DNA of 64,000 nucleotides from Pseudomonadota bacterium (GTDB taxonomy: Bacteria; Pseudomonadota; Gammaproteobacteria; Xanthomonadales; Wenzhouxiangellaceae), in NCBI GenBank assembly GCA_013285445.1, contig CP053448.1, positions 2,232,001 through 2,296,000 on the forward strand, written 5' to 3'. The position numbers and the translations under genes are program-made. Below are positions 39,874-47,991 of the stretch, piece after piece. Under the pieces are notes generated by a model. The model was not told the DNA's origin, did no database searches, and saw only the letters and a list, made by a program, of their open reading frames with translations. Position 1 is the stretch's first letter. The number at the start of each line of letters is the position of its first letter.

Positions 39874-39975
39874 ACCGGCCAGGATATGCACAACTCTCGG
39901 GGGTACAATGCGGTGACGCTTGGCTCGGGGCAATGGTATTGCAACGTGCTTATCTGATCGACGAACAGCACCCGG

Positions 39976-41634
39976 GTGGACCACGTCGCGTGCCGGTGGG
40001 GGGGCCAGCTTGTGCTCGGCCGTTCTTCGGATTGTGGCTGTTTGGTGGATGATTCACAGGCATCGCGCCGGCATGCACAGATCGAGCTGCGGGGCGATGG
40101 CGAGTACTTCTGGCGTGATTTGGGCAGCACGAATGGCACCTTGCTCAATGGCGCCAGAATGCGTGAAGGCCGCCTGAAGCAGGGCGATTGCCTTCAGATC
40201 GGCGCGTCAGTGTTTCGCTTCGAAGTGGAACAGGCGGCCGAAGCGGGAGAAGGGCGCGACGAGGGCACCCTGTTCAGGCACACCATTGTCACCTCCGACG
40301 GCGCCTTCGAGAACCGTCGGGCCGAACCAAGCAAGGCCGAGGCTATCCTTCAGTCGGTCTACGGCGTGATTCATTCCCTCTCCAACGAGTACGAACCAAC
40401 CCGGCTGGTGGACAAGGTGCTCGAGGAAACCGCGCGCGCCCTGCGCGCCGAGCGTTGCGCCATTGTGTTTACCGACGGCCCCGACGCGCCACTCCGGCCC
40501 TGCCCCGGCCACGAGTTCTGCCATGTTTTTGAAGACGGCGCACTGAAGGAAGTCGAACCGGACGCCCTCGGCATCAGCCACACCGTCGTGAACCGGGTGC
40601 TCACCCAGGGCGAAAGCGTGTTTTTCCACGAAGACGCCAACGACCTGGAGCTGGAAACGGCCAAGAGCATCCTGATGCAGCGCGTCAGCTCGATTATCTG
40701 CGTACCTCTTCAGGGACGACAGAGAGTCTTCGGCATTCTGTATCTTGATACCAGCAACACCTGGCACGAATGGTCGGAAGACGACTGGCTGCTGAGTTCG
40801 GCCATAGGCAACAGCGCCGGCCTCGCTATCGAGAATGCGCTGCTTCACCAGCAGATCGTCGAGAACGAGCGGGTGGAACAGGAGCTCAAGATCGCCTGGA
40901 CCATTCAGGAAGGCTTTCTGTTTCGCGACTGGCCCGAGAAGGAGACGGCCTTCGAAGTCTACGGCGAGACACGACCGGCCAGGACCGTCGGCGGTGATTT
41001 CTATGATGTCTTCCTGCCCGGCGGCGGAAAAATGGGCATTGTCATCGGCGATGTAAGCGGCAAAGGCATGCCCGCCGCATTGACCATGGCCAAACTGCTG
41101 GCCGAGTTTCGGGCATGCGCGCGAATCGAGCAGTCGCCATCCCGTGTGCTGACCACACTCAACGAAAGCCTGGTCCGATCCAGCCAGCGTGGCATCTTCT
41201 GTACGTTTTGCTATTGTTTGCTCGATTTGCACAGTGGCCGGCTGTGTATCGGCAATGCCGGCCACCATCCACCCCTGTTGATCACCGATGACCGCATCGA
41301 CGAATTTGCCCTTGCATCGGGGCCGCCACTGGGCATCATGGAAAACATCAGCTGGGACGAGCAGGAAACCCATATGGTTCCGGGTACTGTAGCCATGCTC
41401 TACACTGACGGGATTGTGGAAGCGCGGTCCGGCTTGTCCCACTCAGGTGTCCTGGCCCCGGGCGAAACCATGAAAGCATACGGACTCAAGGGCCTGGGTC
41501 AGTCGATACGGGAGTGCCACGGCACGGTCCGCGGCATCATCGAGCACATCATGACGGATGTGGAAACCTACTGTGGCGACCAGCCCCCTCACGACGATTG
41601 CACGCTGATCGGATTGCGGTATTCGGGATCATGA
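39976..41634 (+). CDS. FHA-GAF-PP2C (RsbU/SpoIIE-type) serine phosphatase; N-terminus probably frameshifted
   Basis: 552 residues as read from a GTG at 39976. FHA domain about 10-80 (GRSSDC, SRRHAQIEL, STNGTLLNG), GAF domain about 125-300, short coiled coil, then a SpoIIE-type PP2C domain about 320-550 with GGDFYDVF, GDVSGKGMPAAL, GNAGHHPPL, LYTDGIVEAR and DDCTLIGLRY metal and active-site regions. The first FHA strand is missing in this frame, whereas the ATG at 39933 (MVLQRAYLIDEQHPGG) would supply it if the G7 run at 39998-40004 had six G. It probably dephosphorylates the STAS protein two genes downstream. The stop overlaps the kinase start (ATGA). Confidence 0.8.
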   Translation: MDHVACRWGGQLVLGRSSDCGCLVDDSQASRRHAQIELRGDGEYFWRDLGSTNGTLLNGARMREGRLKQGDCLQIGASVFRFEVEQAAEAGEGRDEGTLFRHTIVTSDGAFENRRAEPSKAEAILQSVYGVIHSLSNEYEPTRLVDKVLEETARALRAERCAIVFTDGPDAPLRPCPGHEFCHVFEDGALKEVEPDALGISHTVVNRVLTQGESVFFHEDANDLELETAKSILMQRVSSIICVPLQGRQRVFGILYLDTSNTWHEWSEDDWLLSSAIGNSAGLAIENALLHQQIVENERVEQELKIAWTIQEGFLFRDWPEKETAFEVYGETRPARTVGGDFYDVFLPGGGKMGIVIGDVSGKGMPAALTMAKLLAEFRACARIEQSPSRVLTTLNESLVRSSQRGIFCTFCYCLLDLHSGRLCIGNAGHHPPLLITDDRIDEFALASGPPLGIMENISWDEQETHMVPGTVAMLYTDGIVEARSGLSHSGVLAPGETMKAYGLKGLGQSIRECHGTVRGIIEHIMTDVETYCGDQPPHDDCTLIGLRYSGS

Positions 41635-42101
41635 AGGAAGACTTGCGGCTGGACATACGCAGCGACCCCAGGCTGCTCTGTGTGTGCCGGGACATGGTGC
41701 GGGCCTACTTCGACCGGATGGACGTGGAGCGCAGCCGGGTCGACGAAATCGTGCTGGCCGTTGACGAATCGGTCACCAATGCCATGCGCCATTCCTACGA
41801 GGGCCGCACGAACGAAACCATCGTGATCATTCTGAGCAGCAACGACGAATGGATACAATGCGAGATCATCGACCAGGGCAAGGCCGCGCCGCCCGAGCGC
41901 ATCACCCCGAAGCAGCCGGCCTCGCCGAGCAGGGACGACGTGCAGCCCGGCGGACTGGGCGTGCAGCTGATTTACGATGTCTGTGACGAGGCCGATTTCG
42001 AACCGGGCGAAGGCCGGGGCAATCGCGTGACCATGCGGTTTCGGCGGCCCCGGGACACGTCCGACCCATCCAAACCACCGCAAGCACAAGGACGGCAGTA
42101 A
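41631..42101 (+). CDS. RsbW-type anti-sigma serine kinase (HATPase)
   Basis: 156 residues. GHKL ATPase with N-box DEIVLAVDESVTNAMRHSYE, G1-like IIDQGKAAPPE and G2 PGGLGVQLIYDV, then a beta-strand end GNRVTMRFRRP. Size and motifs match the RsbW/SpoIIAB serine kinase family, which phosphorylate a STAS antagonist and bind a partner protein in alternation. No sigma factor gene is adjacent. Its start overlaps the phosphatase stop by four bases, and its TAA overlaps the ATG of the STAS gene (TAATG), so the three switch proteins would be made together. Confidence 0.9.
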   Translation: MKEDLRLDIRSDPRLLCVCRDMVRAYFDRMDVERSRVDEIVLAVDESVTNAMRHSYEGRTNETIVIILSSNDEWIQCEIIDQGKAAPPERITPKQPASPSRDDVQPGGLGVQLIYDVCDEADFEPGEGRGNRVTMRFRRPRDTSDPSKPPQAQGRQ

Positions 42102-42418
42102 TGGCGCTTAAGCTGAACCGGCACGAGGAAGAAGGCATACAGGTGCTGCGCGTATCAGGTGAAGTGGATCTGTACTCGTCGCCGGAATTGCGCATAGCGG
42201 TGCAAACCCTTCTTGACCGGGCGAAGGATCGGGTTCATATCGACCTCAGCGGCGTCGCGTACATGGACAGTTCGGGGGTTGCCACGCTGGTCGAGGGGAT
42301 GCGCAATGCCCGGGCGTGCGATGTAGCCTTCGTTCTGTACGCACCCTCCGAATCGGTGATGAAGGTGCTTACCCTGTCTCGCCTCGACAGCGTATTCGAC
42401 ATCATCGAAACGGGATGA
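42101..42418 (+). CDS. STAS-domain antagonist (RsbV/SpoIIAA or MlaB-like)
   Basis: 105 residues, a single STAS domain: GIQVLRVSGEVDLYSSPELR, HIDLSGVAYMDSSGVATLVE and a C-terminal LSRLDSVFDI. Asp56-Ser57-Ser58-Gly59 is the phosphorylation motif of SpoIIAA/RsbV proteins, Ser58 being the equivalent of the modified residue. MlaB, the small subunit of the MlaFEDB lipid transporter, is also a STAS protein, and this gene lies 13 bases before the MlaE gene. It could therefore serve as switch output and transporter subunit in one. Confidence 0.9.
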   Translation: MALKLNRHEEEGIQVLRVSGEVDLYSSPELRIAVQTLLDRAKDRVHIDLSGVAYMDSSGVATLVEGMRNARACDVAFVLYAPSESVMKVLTLSRLDSVFDIIETG

Positions 42419-42431
42419 ATTCATACCGGCA

Positions 42432-43235
42432 ATGAGCACGCTCACCTACATCGCCGGCTACACCGGCCGGGTCAGCCTCAACTGGCTGTATGCGGCCTCA
42501 CAGGTGTGCGTGCTGATCCTGGCCACCCTGTACTGGAGCTTCGGGGCGCCCCTTCGTGGCAAAGGGCTGCCGGCTCGCAACACCGCCGAGCACTTCGTCC
42601 GTTTCGGCGCCGATTCACTACCGATCGTCGCACTCATCAGTTTCCTCATCGGCGCCATCATGGCCATGCAATCGGCGACCCAGCTGGCCCGCTTCGGCGC
42701 TTTGAGCTACATCGCCAGCCTGGTGGGCGTGGCGGGTGTACGCGAATTAGCGCCACTGATGACGGCCATCATCGTCACCGGCCGCAGTGGCTCGGCCATT
42801 ACGGCGGAAATCGGCACCATGAAGGTGTCGGAAGAGATCGATGCACTCAAGGTGATGGGCATCAATCCCGTCAAGTTCCTGGTGGTCCCCAAGTTCCTGG
42901 GCATGCTGCTGGCACTGCCCTGCCTGACGGTGATGTCCATGGTCGTCATGATTGCCGGTGGCTATCTTCTTGCCGTCGGCTATCTCGGTCTGAGCGGTTC
43001 AGGCTACATCGATCAGAGTTTCCTCTCCATCGGCACGGCCGATTTTCTCACCGGCCTGACCAAGAGCGTCTTCTTCGCCGTGACCATCTGCTGGGTCGGC
43101 GTGGTCCGGGGCTTCCAGGTCTCCGGCGGCGCGGCGGGCGTCGGCAAGATGACCACCTCGTCGGTGGTGAGCTCGATCTTCCTGATCATCCTGATCGATC
43201 TGGTCTTCACCTTTCTGTTCTTCTTCGAGCCATGA
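42432..43235 (+). CDS. mlaE: MlaE-family ABC transporter permease
   Basis: 267 residues, about five to six membrane helices. The family core is intact: LARFGALSYIASLVGVAGVR, ELAPLMTAIIVTGRSGSAIT and KVMGINPVKFLVVPKFLGML. The permease of the Mla phospholipid transporter sits in the inner membrane and binds MlaF, MlaB and MlaD. The ATP-binding gene starts four bases before its stop codon ends. Confidence 0.92.
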   Translation: MSTLTYIAGYTGRVSLNWLYAASQVCVLILATLYWSFGAPLRGKGLPARNTAEHFVRFGADSLPIVALISFLIGAIMAMQSATQLARFGALSYIASLVGVAGVRELAPLMTAIIVTGRSGSAITAEIGTMKVSEEIDALKVMGINPVKFLVVPKFLGMLLALPCLTVMSMVVMIAGGYLLAVGYLGLSGSGYIDQSFLSIGTADFLTGLTKSVFFAVTICWVGVVRGFQVSGGAAGVGKMTTSSVVSSIFLIILIDLVFTFLFFFEP

Positions 43236-44041
43236 GCACGAGCACCGAAACCCGAGCGCCCGACCACATCCTTGAAGTGCGCGATCTCGTGGTCAAATAC
43301 GGCGACACCGTGGTCTTGAAGGACATCTCCTTCGACGTGCGGCGAGGCGAGAACTTCGTCATCCTCGGCGGCAGCGGCTGCGGCAAAAGCACCTTGCTGC
43401 GCAATCTCGTGGGCCTCATGCGCCCGGCATCGGGCCAGATCCTGCACAATGGCCTCGACTTCACCGCCATGGGCGACGACAAACGGGTCGAGGTACGGCG
43501 GAAGATGGGGATGTGCTTCCAGGGCTCGGCCCTGCTCGGCTCGCTCACCGTGGCGGACAACGTGGCCCTGCCGCTGCGGGAGCACACCAAGCTCGACGAC
43601 TCGATCATCGACATCATGGCCGGGATCAAGCTCAATCTCGTGGGCCTGGACGAACGCGGCGACCATCTCCCATCGGAATTGAGCGGCGGCCAGAAAAAGC
43701 GGGCGGGGCTGGCCCGGGCCATGGCCATGGATCCCGACATCATTTTCTACGACGAACCGTCGGCCGGTCTCGACCCCATCGCAGCGGCCGAACTGGACAG
43801 GCTCATTCGCAAGATGCAGCATACGTTTAATCTGACCAGTATCGTCGTCACCCATGAAATGGAGAGCGTGAAGTTGATCGCCGACCGGATCTGCATGCTG
43901 AAGACCACGCCCGAGGGCGGCCGCATCGCGTACCTGGGTTCACTCGACGGCTTTTATGCGTCGGACAACCCCGACGTGATCCAGTTTCGCGACCGCAGGC
44001 CGGACGGCGAAGAATCAGAAACCGCCGCTGTCTCCGGCTAA
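43232..44041 (+). CDS. mlaF: MlaF-family ABC transporter ATP-binding protein
   Basis: 269 residues from the ATG at 43232, overlapping the permease stop. Walker A GGSGCGKST (46-54), Q-loop in MCFQGSALL, ABC signature LSGGQKKRAGLARA, Walker B IIFYDEPSAGLDP and switch His in VVTHEMESV are complete. Energises MlaE-type lipid transport in the cytoplasm. In the E. coli complex MlaF is contacted by the STAS protein MlaB; the STAS gene of this operon may play that part. Confidence 0.94.
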   Translation: MSTSTETRAPDHILEVRDLVVKYGDTVVLKDISFDVRRGENFVILGGSGCGKSTLLRNLVGLMRPASGQILHNGLDFTAMGDDKRVEVRRKMGMCFQGSALLGSLTVADNVALPLREHTKLDDSIIDIMAGIKLNLVGLDERGDHLPSELSGGQKKRAGLARAMAMDPDIIFYDEPSAGLDPIAAAELDRLIRKMQHTFNLTSIVVTHEMESVKLIADRICMLKTTPEGGRIAYLGSLDGFYASDNPDVIQFRDRRPDGEESETAAVSG

Positions 44042-44051
44042 GGAAGATATC

Positions 44052-45164
44052 GTGGTAGCCAAGAAACACGATTTCACCCGCACTGAAGTGAAGGCGGGTT
44101 TCATGGTTCTCGGCGCAGTGGCAGCCGGCTTGATCATGGCGTTGGCCGCGCTCAACCGGCCCGACATCCTGCAGTCGGTCTGGAGCCTGTTTTTCGGCCG
44201 GACCGAAACGCACCGCTACGTGGTGAAGCTGGAGGAAGCCAGCGGGCTGAACAGGAACGCCGACGTGCGCTACGGCGGCGCGAAGGCGGGCAAGGTGCTC
44301 GATGTGGGTCTCGACGCGAAAGCCCGGCGCATCGTGGTCTTGCTGGAAGTAAACGCCAACGTACCCGTCAATGCAGGCAGCCGGGCCTACATCAGCCAGG
44401 CCACCCTGACGAGCGAACCCCATATCGAGATCAGCGTGGGCGCGCCCGAGGCTGCCCTACTGATGGCAAACGGACAGCCCGCGGCGCAAGCCAGCCTCTA
44501 CCAGGGCATCCCGGTCATCGCCGCGCAACCCGGCGGACTCTTCGGCGAGGTATCCAAACTCGCCGGCGATCTGCGCGGGCTTATCGGCGTCGACGCGGCC
44601 CGGTCGGAAGGGCGGTCATTCACGACCGTCGCCGACTTGATGGATAGCGTCCACCTCACCTTGGAGGACGGCCAGGGCCTCGTTCAGGAAACGGCCCGGA
44701 TTATCAAGGAACGCAACGCGGAGCTGGGCCGGATGCTCGACGAGGATATCGCCGCCATCCTCGACAACACGAGAGACCTGACCGACAACGCGGCCGGCTC
44801 TTTCGGGCGGATCGACGCGTGGATCGCAGAGAACGATCCCCGCCTCAGCGCTACCGTCGAGTCGGCCCATGCCATCGCCGGGGACATCGAAGCGCTCACC
44901 AAGGAACTCGAGGCGTACCGGCTCAAGGTAGCGGCCATCCTCGACCACGGCGAAGGCATGACGGACGAAAGCCGCGCGCTGTTAGAACGCAATGCGCCGG
45001 TGATCGAAGACATGCTCGGCGATCTGCGCCAGGCCACGCGATTCTTCGTGCGCTTTGCCGAAGTGCTTGCCGACAACCCCCAGGCCCTGTTACGGGGCCA
45101 GCGCGAGGCCGGCAGAGCCCCGGACGACACCGGAACCCTCGGCCGTGAACCCGATCGGAGATAG
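44052..45164 (+). CDS. mlaD: MlaD-family MCE substrate-binding protein
   Basis: 370 residues from a GTG at 44052. One N-terminal membrane helix (about 18-37), an MCE domain (about 45-125; VVKLEEASGLNRNADVRYGG, AYISQATLTSEPHIEI) and then a long helical region to the end (about 170-350) rich in Glu, Asp and Ala. It is longer than E. coli MlaD (about 180 residues), resembling the longer MCE proteins whose helices form a tunnel. Presumably a hexameric periplasmic lipid shuttle bound to the MlaE/MlaF core. Confidence 0.9.
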   Translation: MVAKKHDFTRTEVKAGFMVLGAVAAGLIMALAALNRPDILQSVWSLFFGRTETHRYVVKLEEASGLNRNADVRYGGAKAGKVLDVGLDAKARRIVVLLEVNANVPVNAGSRAYISQATLTSEPHIEISVGAPEAALLMANGQPAAQASLYQGIPVIAAQPGGLFGEVSKLAGDLRGLIGVDAARSEGRSFTTVADLMDSVHLTLEDGQGLVQETARIIKERNAELGRMLDEDIAAILDNTRDLTDNAAGSFGRIDAWIAENDPRLSATVESAHAIAGDIEALTKELEAYRLKVAAILDHGEGMTDESRALLERNAPVIEDMLGDLRQATRFFVRFAEVLADNPQALLRGQREAGRAPDDTGTLGREPDRR

Positions 45165-45167
45165 ATT

Positions 45168-45791
45168 TTGCGCATGATGACCAACGGCGGCCAACGCCTC
45201 CTGCCCCTTGCTTTGTTGCTGCTCCTTTCGCTCGGCGTCGTGGCTTGCGCTACGCTGTCCAGGCCGCTGTATTTCACGCTTGATATGTCAACGCCACCGG
45301 GCGAAGGCGCGGGATACACAGCTCTCGAGCAGCGGCAGGTGTCGGTCGATACCATACGCGTGACCGACAAACTGGTACGCCGCGACATCTTGATACGCAT
45401 CGGCGAGACCGAAGTCGAGTTCTATCAGGACACGAAATGGGTGGCCCGTCCCTCGGACCTGGTGGCCGAAAAGCTGGCCGCCGAATTCATGCCGCCGCCG
45501 AAATCGGCCGGAGATGCGCCGCCGGTATTGCTGCTCCACGGCGATCTTCTCGCGTTTGAGCAGGTGGATGCCGCCGACGGGTCGGTGTACGCCCATATCC
45601 GCCTGAAGGCCCGATTGCGCACCAAGGGCCGGGGGCGCCACGAAGCGGTGCACGAGCGGCTTCATGAGTTCCGTGAACCGGTGGCGGCGGACAGCCCCAT
45701 GCCGAAAGCCGTGGTGGAAAAGCTGTCCCATGGCCTGGAAGTCATCGCGGCGGAAATCGCACGGGATGCCAATCACATTCCGCTCGACTGA
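45168..45791 (+). CDS. ABC-type transport auxiliary lipoprotein (PqiC/YmbA-like)
   Basis: 207 residues from a TTG at 45168, chosen because GGAG ends seven bases upstream; ATGs at 45174 and 45177 are alternatives. Lipobox LGVVAC with Cys27, then a PqiC-type beta-sandwich (LYFTLDMSTPPGEG, VSVDTIRVTDKLVRRDILIR, EKLAAEF, HGDLLAFEQVD). Such outer-membrane lipoproteins close the periplasmic path of MCE lipid transporters. Three bases after the MlaD gene; last gene of the operon. Confidence 0.82.
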   Translation: MRMMTNGGQRLLPLALLLLLSLGVVACATLSRPLYFTLDMSTPPGEGAGYTALEQRQVSVDTIRVTDKLVRRDILIRIGETEVEFYQDTKWVARPSDLVAEKLAAEFMPPPKSAGDAPPVLLLHGDLLAFEQVDAADGSVYAHIRLKARLRTKGRGRHEAVHERLHEFREPVAADSPMPKAVVEKLSHGLEVIAAEIARDANHIPLD

Positions 45792-45935
45792 GCGCGATAG
45801 CCTTTCCCGAGCTGGCGAAAGTGGCTTTCGTCCGGCTGAACCCAGTCGTTCATATCGTGCCGATGAAACCACGGCTCGACCCTCCCGACCCCGACGACTT
45901 GTCAAGCTGCCCGAGCTCTCCGGCAAGGCCGGGGC

Positions 45936-45964
45936 TTGTATATTAGAACATGGTGATTGATAAT
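45936..45964 (+). promoter_or_regulatory. Promoter of the RND efflux operon
   Basis: TTGTAT (45936-45941), 17 bases, then GATAAT (45959-45964), in an AT-rich island unlike the surrounding GC-rich sequence. The -10 has five of six consensus bases, the -35 three of six. The palindromic operator begins at the next base, so a bound repressor would cover the initiation region. Confidence 0.55.
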
Positions 45965-45982
45965 AAAGTAATTGCTTACTTT
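45965..45982. promoter_or_regulatory. Palindromic operator of the TetR-type repressor
   Basis: AAAGTAA-TTGC-TTACTTT, perfect seven-base arms around four bases, directly after the -10 element and 13 bases before the repressor ATG. Position and symmetry indicate autoregulation by the TetR protein encoded next. Confidence 0.65.
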
Positions 45983-45995
45983 CTTTCAGATCGCC

Positions 45996-46634
45996 ATGTC
46001 GAACCACCAGGCTCCCGCCAAACGCGTTTACCAAAGCACCGAGCAACGCCAATCCGCCACCGTTGAAGCGGTGGTGCACCTGTGCGGCCAGCAGGACCCC
46101 TCGACCCTGACCACTGCCCGGATCGCGCGTGAAATCGGGCTGTCCCAGGGCGCCCTGTTCAAGCATTTCCCCAACAAGAACAGCCTGTGGGAATCGGTCG
46201 CCGGCTGGGTATCCGAGCAGCTGACCCGGCAAGTCTTCACGGTTGCCGATCAGCACGAGCAAGCCGATCAGGCCCTGGAAGCCATGTTTCTGGCCCACAT
46301 CGGGTTCATTGCCCGTCACCCGGGCATTCCGCGGCTGATCCTGGGTGAGCTCCAGAAACCTGGCAACCGGCCGGCGAAACGCATGATTCGCCAGGCGCTG
46401 GCCGCCTACCGCCAGAAAGTCGTCGCCGTGCTCCATCGGGGCATCGAACAGGGCACCATCGCCTCGACCATCGATACACAAGCCGCCGCCATTCTCTACC
46501 TCGGGGCCATCCAGGGGCTGGTGGTTCAGGGCATGGTCGATGGCGACATGCGTGCCCTCGAGCAAACCGCGCCTCGCATCTTCCGGTTGTTCAGCGCCGG
46601 TTTCCAGGAGACACCCCATGACGCGAAAGAATAG
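45996..46634 (+). CDS. TetR/AcrR-family repressor
   Basis: 212 residues from the ATG at 45996. N-terminal helix-turn-helix: LTTARIAREIGLSQGALFKH, then FPNKNSLWESVAGWV. The C-terminal ligand-binding helices are divergent. It precedes and overlaps the efflux genes, and a palindrome lies on its promoter, so it likely represses the whole operon until a ligand, probably a pump substrate, is bound. Its 3' end overlaps the adaptor start by 17 bases. Confidence 0.9.
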   Translation: MSNHQAPAKRVYQSTEQRQSATVEAVVHLCGQQDPSTLTTARIAREIGLSQGALFKHFPNKNSLWESVAGWVSEQLTRQVFTVADQHEQADQALEAMFLAHIGFIARHPGIPRLILGELQKPGNRPAKRMIRQALAAYRQKVVAVLHRGIEQGTIASTIDTQAAAILYLGAIQGLVVQGMVDGDMRALEQTAPRIFRLFSAGFQETPHDAKE

Positions 46635-47991
46635 ACTCGTCCTCATCCTGTCGCTGATTGCCGGCATCGCTTTCGTCGCGCTGATGCTGGCATTGAAGCA
46701 GCCGCCCGAGCGTACAAGCGACCGAACAACGGCAACCCCCGTCCGAATTGTCGAAGTCGCTCCCCTCACGGTTCGCTCCGAAGCCAGGGGCTTTGGCCAG
46801 GTGTTACCGGCCCGAAGCTGGAAAGCCGTGGCCAACGTGGGCGGCCGGATCGTCTGGCGTCATTCGGATCTGGAAAGCGGCAACCTGATCCAGGAAGGCA
46901 CCCGGCTGCTGCAGATCGACCCGACTCGCTACGAACTGGCTCAAGCCTCGGCGCAGGCCGATATCGCCGGCCTGGAGGCCGAGCTGCGACAGCTCGATCA
47001 GGAACAACTAAACACGCGCGAGCTTCTGGCGCTGGAGGAACGTCGGCTTGCCCTGGCACAGCGCGAACTGGAGCGGGCGGAAACCCTGGCCGACCGTGGC
47101 TCCCTGTCCGAAACCCGGCGCGATGAACAGCAAAGAGCGACGCTGCAGCAACAGCAGGCCGTGCAGTCGCTGAACAATCAACTCAACCTGATTCCCGTCA
47201 GGCGCGACGCACTGAATGCCCGCCTTGCCCGAAGCGAATCAGCCCTGGCCGGCGCCCGGGAGGACCTCGAGGACACCCGCTTCGAGGCGCCCTGGGATCT
47301 GCGGGTTCACCAATCCGAAGTCGAAACCGGGCAACAGGTCAGCCCCGGCCAGACCCTGTTCGTGGCCGACGACATCAGCGCAGCGGAAGCCACCATCCAG
47401 CTGGAAGTGTCCGCACTTCGCAAGGTGCTGTCCCAGGTCTCGGCCATTCCAGATTCGGCCGGCGAAGGCGCGGATGCGGGGGGCTTTACCGACCTGCACG
47501 AACAGCTGCCGCTGGATTCACTGAGCGCCTGGGTGCAGTCGACCAGCGCGCCCGACAGTCGCTGGCCGGGACGTCTGACACGGATCACCAGCAGCCTCGA
47601 CCCGGTCACGCGCACCGTCCAGGCGGTGGTGACCGTCGACGAGCCCTACCGCCGGGCCAACCCGCCGGCCCGGCCGCCCCTGGTTCGCAATATGTTCGTT
47701 CAGGCCACCATCGCCGCGCCCACGCCCGAGCCTGTCATCGTGGTACCGGCCAGCACCGTTCATCAGGGAGCGGTCTACCTGGCCGACGGCGATGACCGTC
47801 TCAAACGCCAGCCGGTGACAGTCGCCTGGCAGCAGGGAGAGCTTGCCGTGATCGATCGGGGCCTGGAAGCCGGCGACCGTCTGATACTGGACGATCTGGT
47901 ACCCGCCATCGAGGGCACGCCCCTGAAGCCCCGACACGACGGCCAGGCCATGAACACGCTGCGCAGGCTGGCCGCCGGAGAAAGCGAATGA
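46618..47991 (+). CDS. RND efflux periplasmic adaptor (membrane fusion protein)
   Basis: 457 residues from the ATG at 46618. One N-terminal membrane helix (about 7-27), beta-barrel and lipoyl halves with GGRIVWRHSDLESGNLIQEG, a long coiled coil (about 105-220: LEAELRQLDQEQLNTREL and onwards), lipoyl return DTRFEAPWDLRVHQSEVETG and membrane-proximal end. HlyD/AcrA class. Links the RND pump to an outer-membrane channel that is not encoded here. Its stop overlaps the pump start (ATGA). Confidence 0.9.
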   Translation: MTRKNRLVLILSLIAGIAFVALMLALKQPPERTSDRTTATPVRIVEVAPLTVRSEARGFGQVLPARSWKAVANVGGRIVWRHSDLESGNLIQEGTRLLQIDPTRYELAQASAQADIAGLEAELRQLDQEQLNTRELLALEERRLALAQRELERAETLADRGSLSETRRDEQQRATLQQQQAVQSLNNQLNLIPVRRDALNARLARSESALAGAREDLEDTRFEAPWDLRVHQSEVETGQQVSPGQTLFVADDISAAEATIQLEVSALRKVLSQVSAIPDSAGEGADAGGFTDLHEQLPLDSLSAWVQSTSAPDSRWPGRLTRITSSLDPVTRTVQAVVTVDEPYRRANPPARPPLVRNMFVQATIAAPTPEPVIVVPASTVHQGAVYLADGDDRLKRQPVTVAWQQGELAVIDRGLEAGDRLILDDLVPAIEGTPLKPRHDGQAMNTLRRLAAGESE

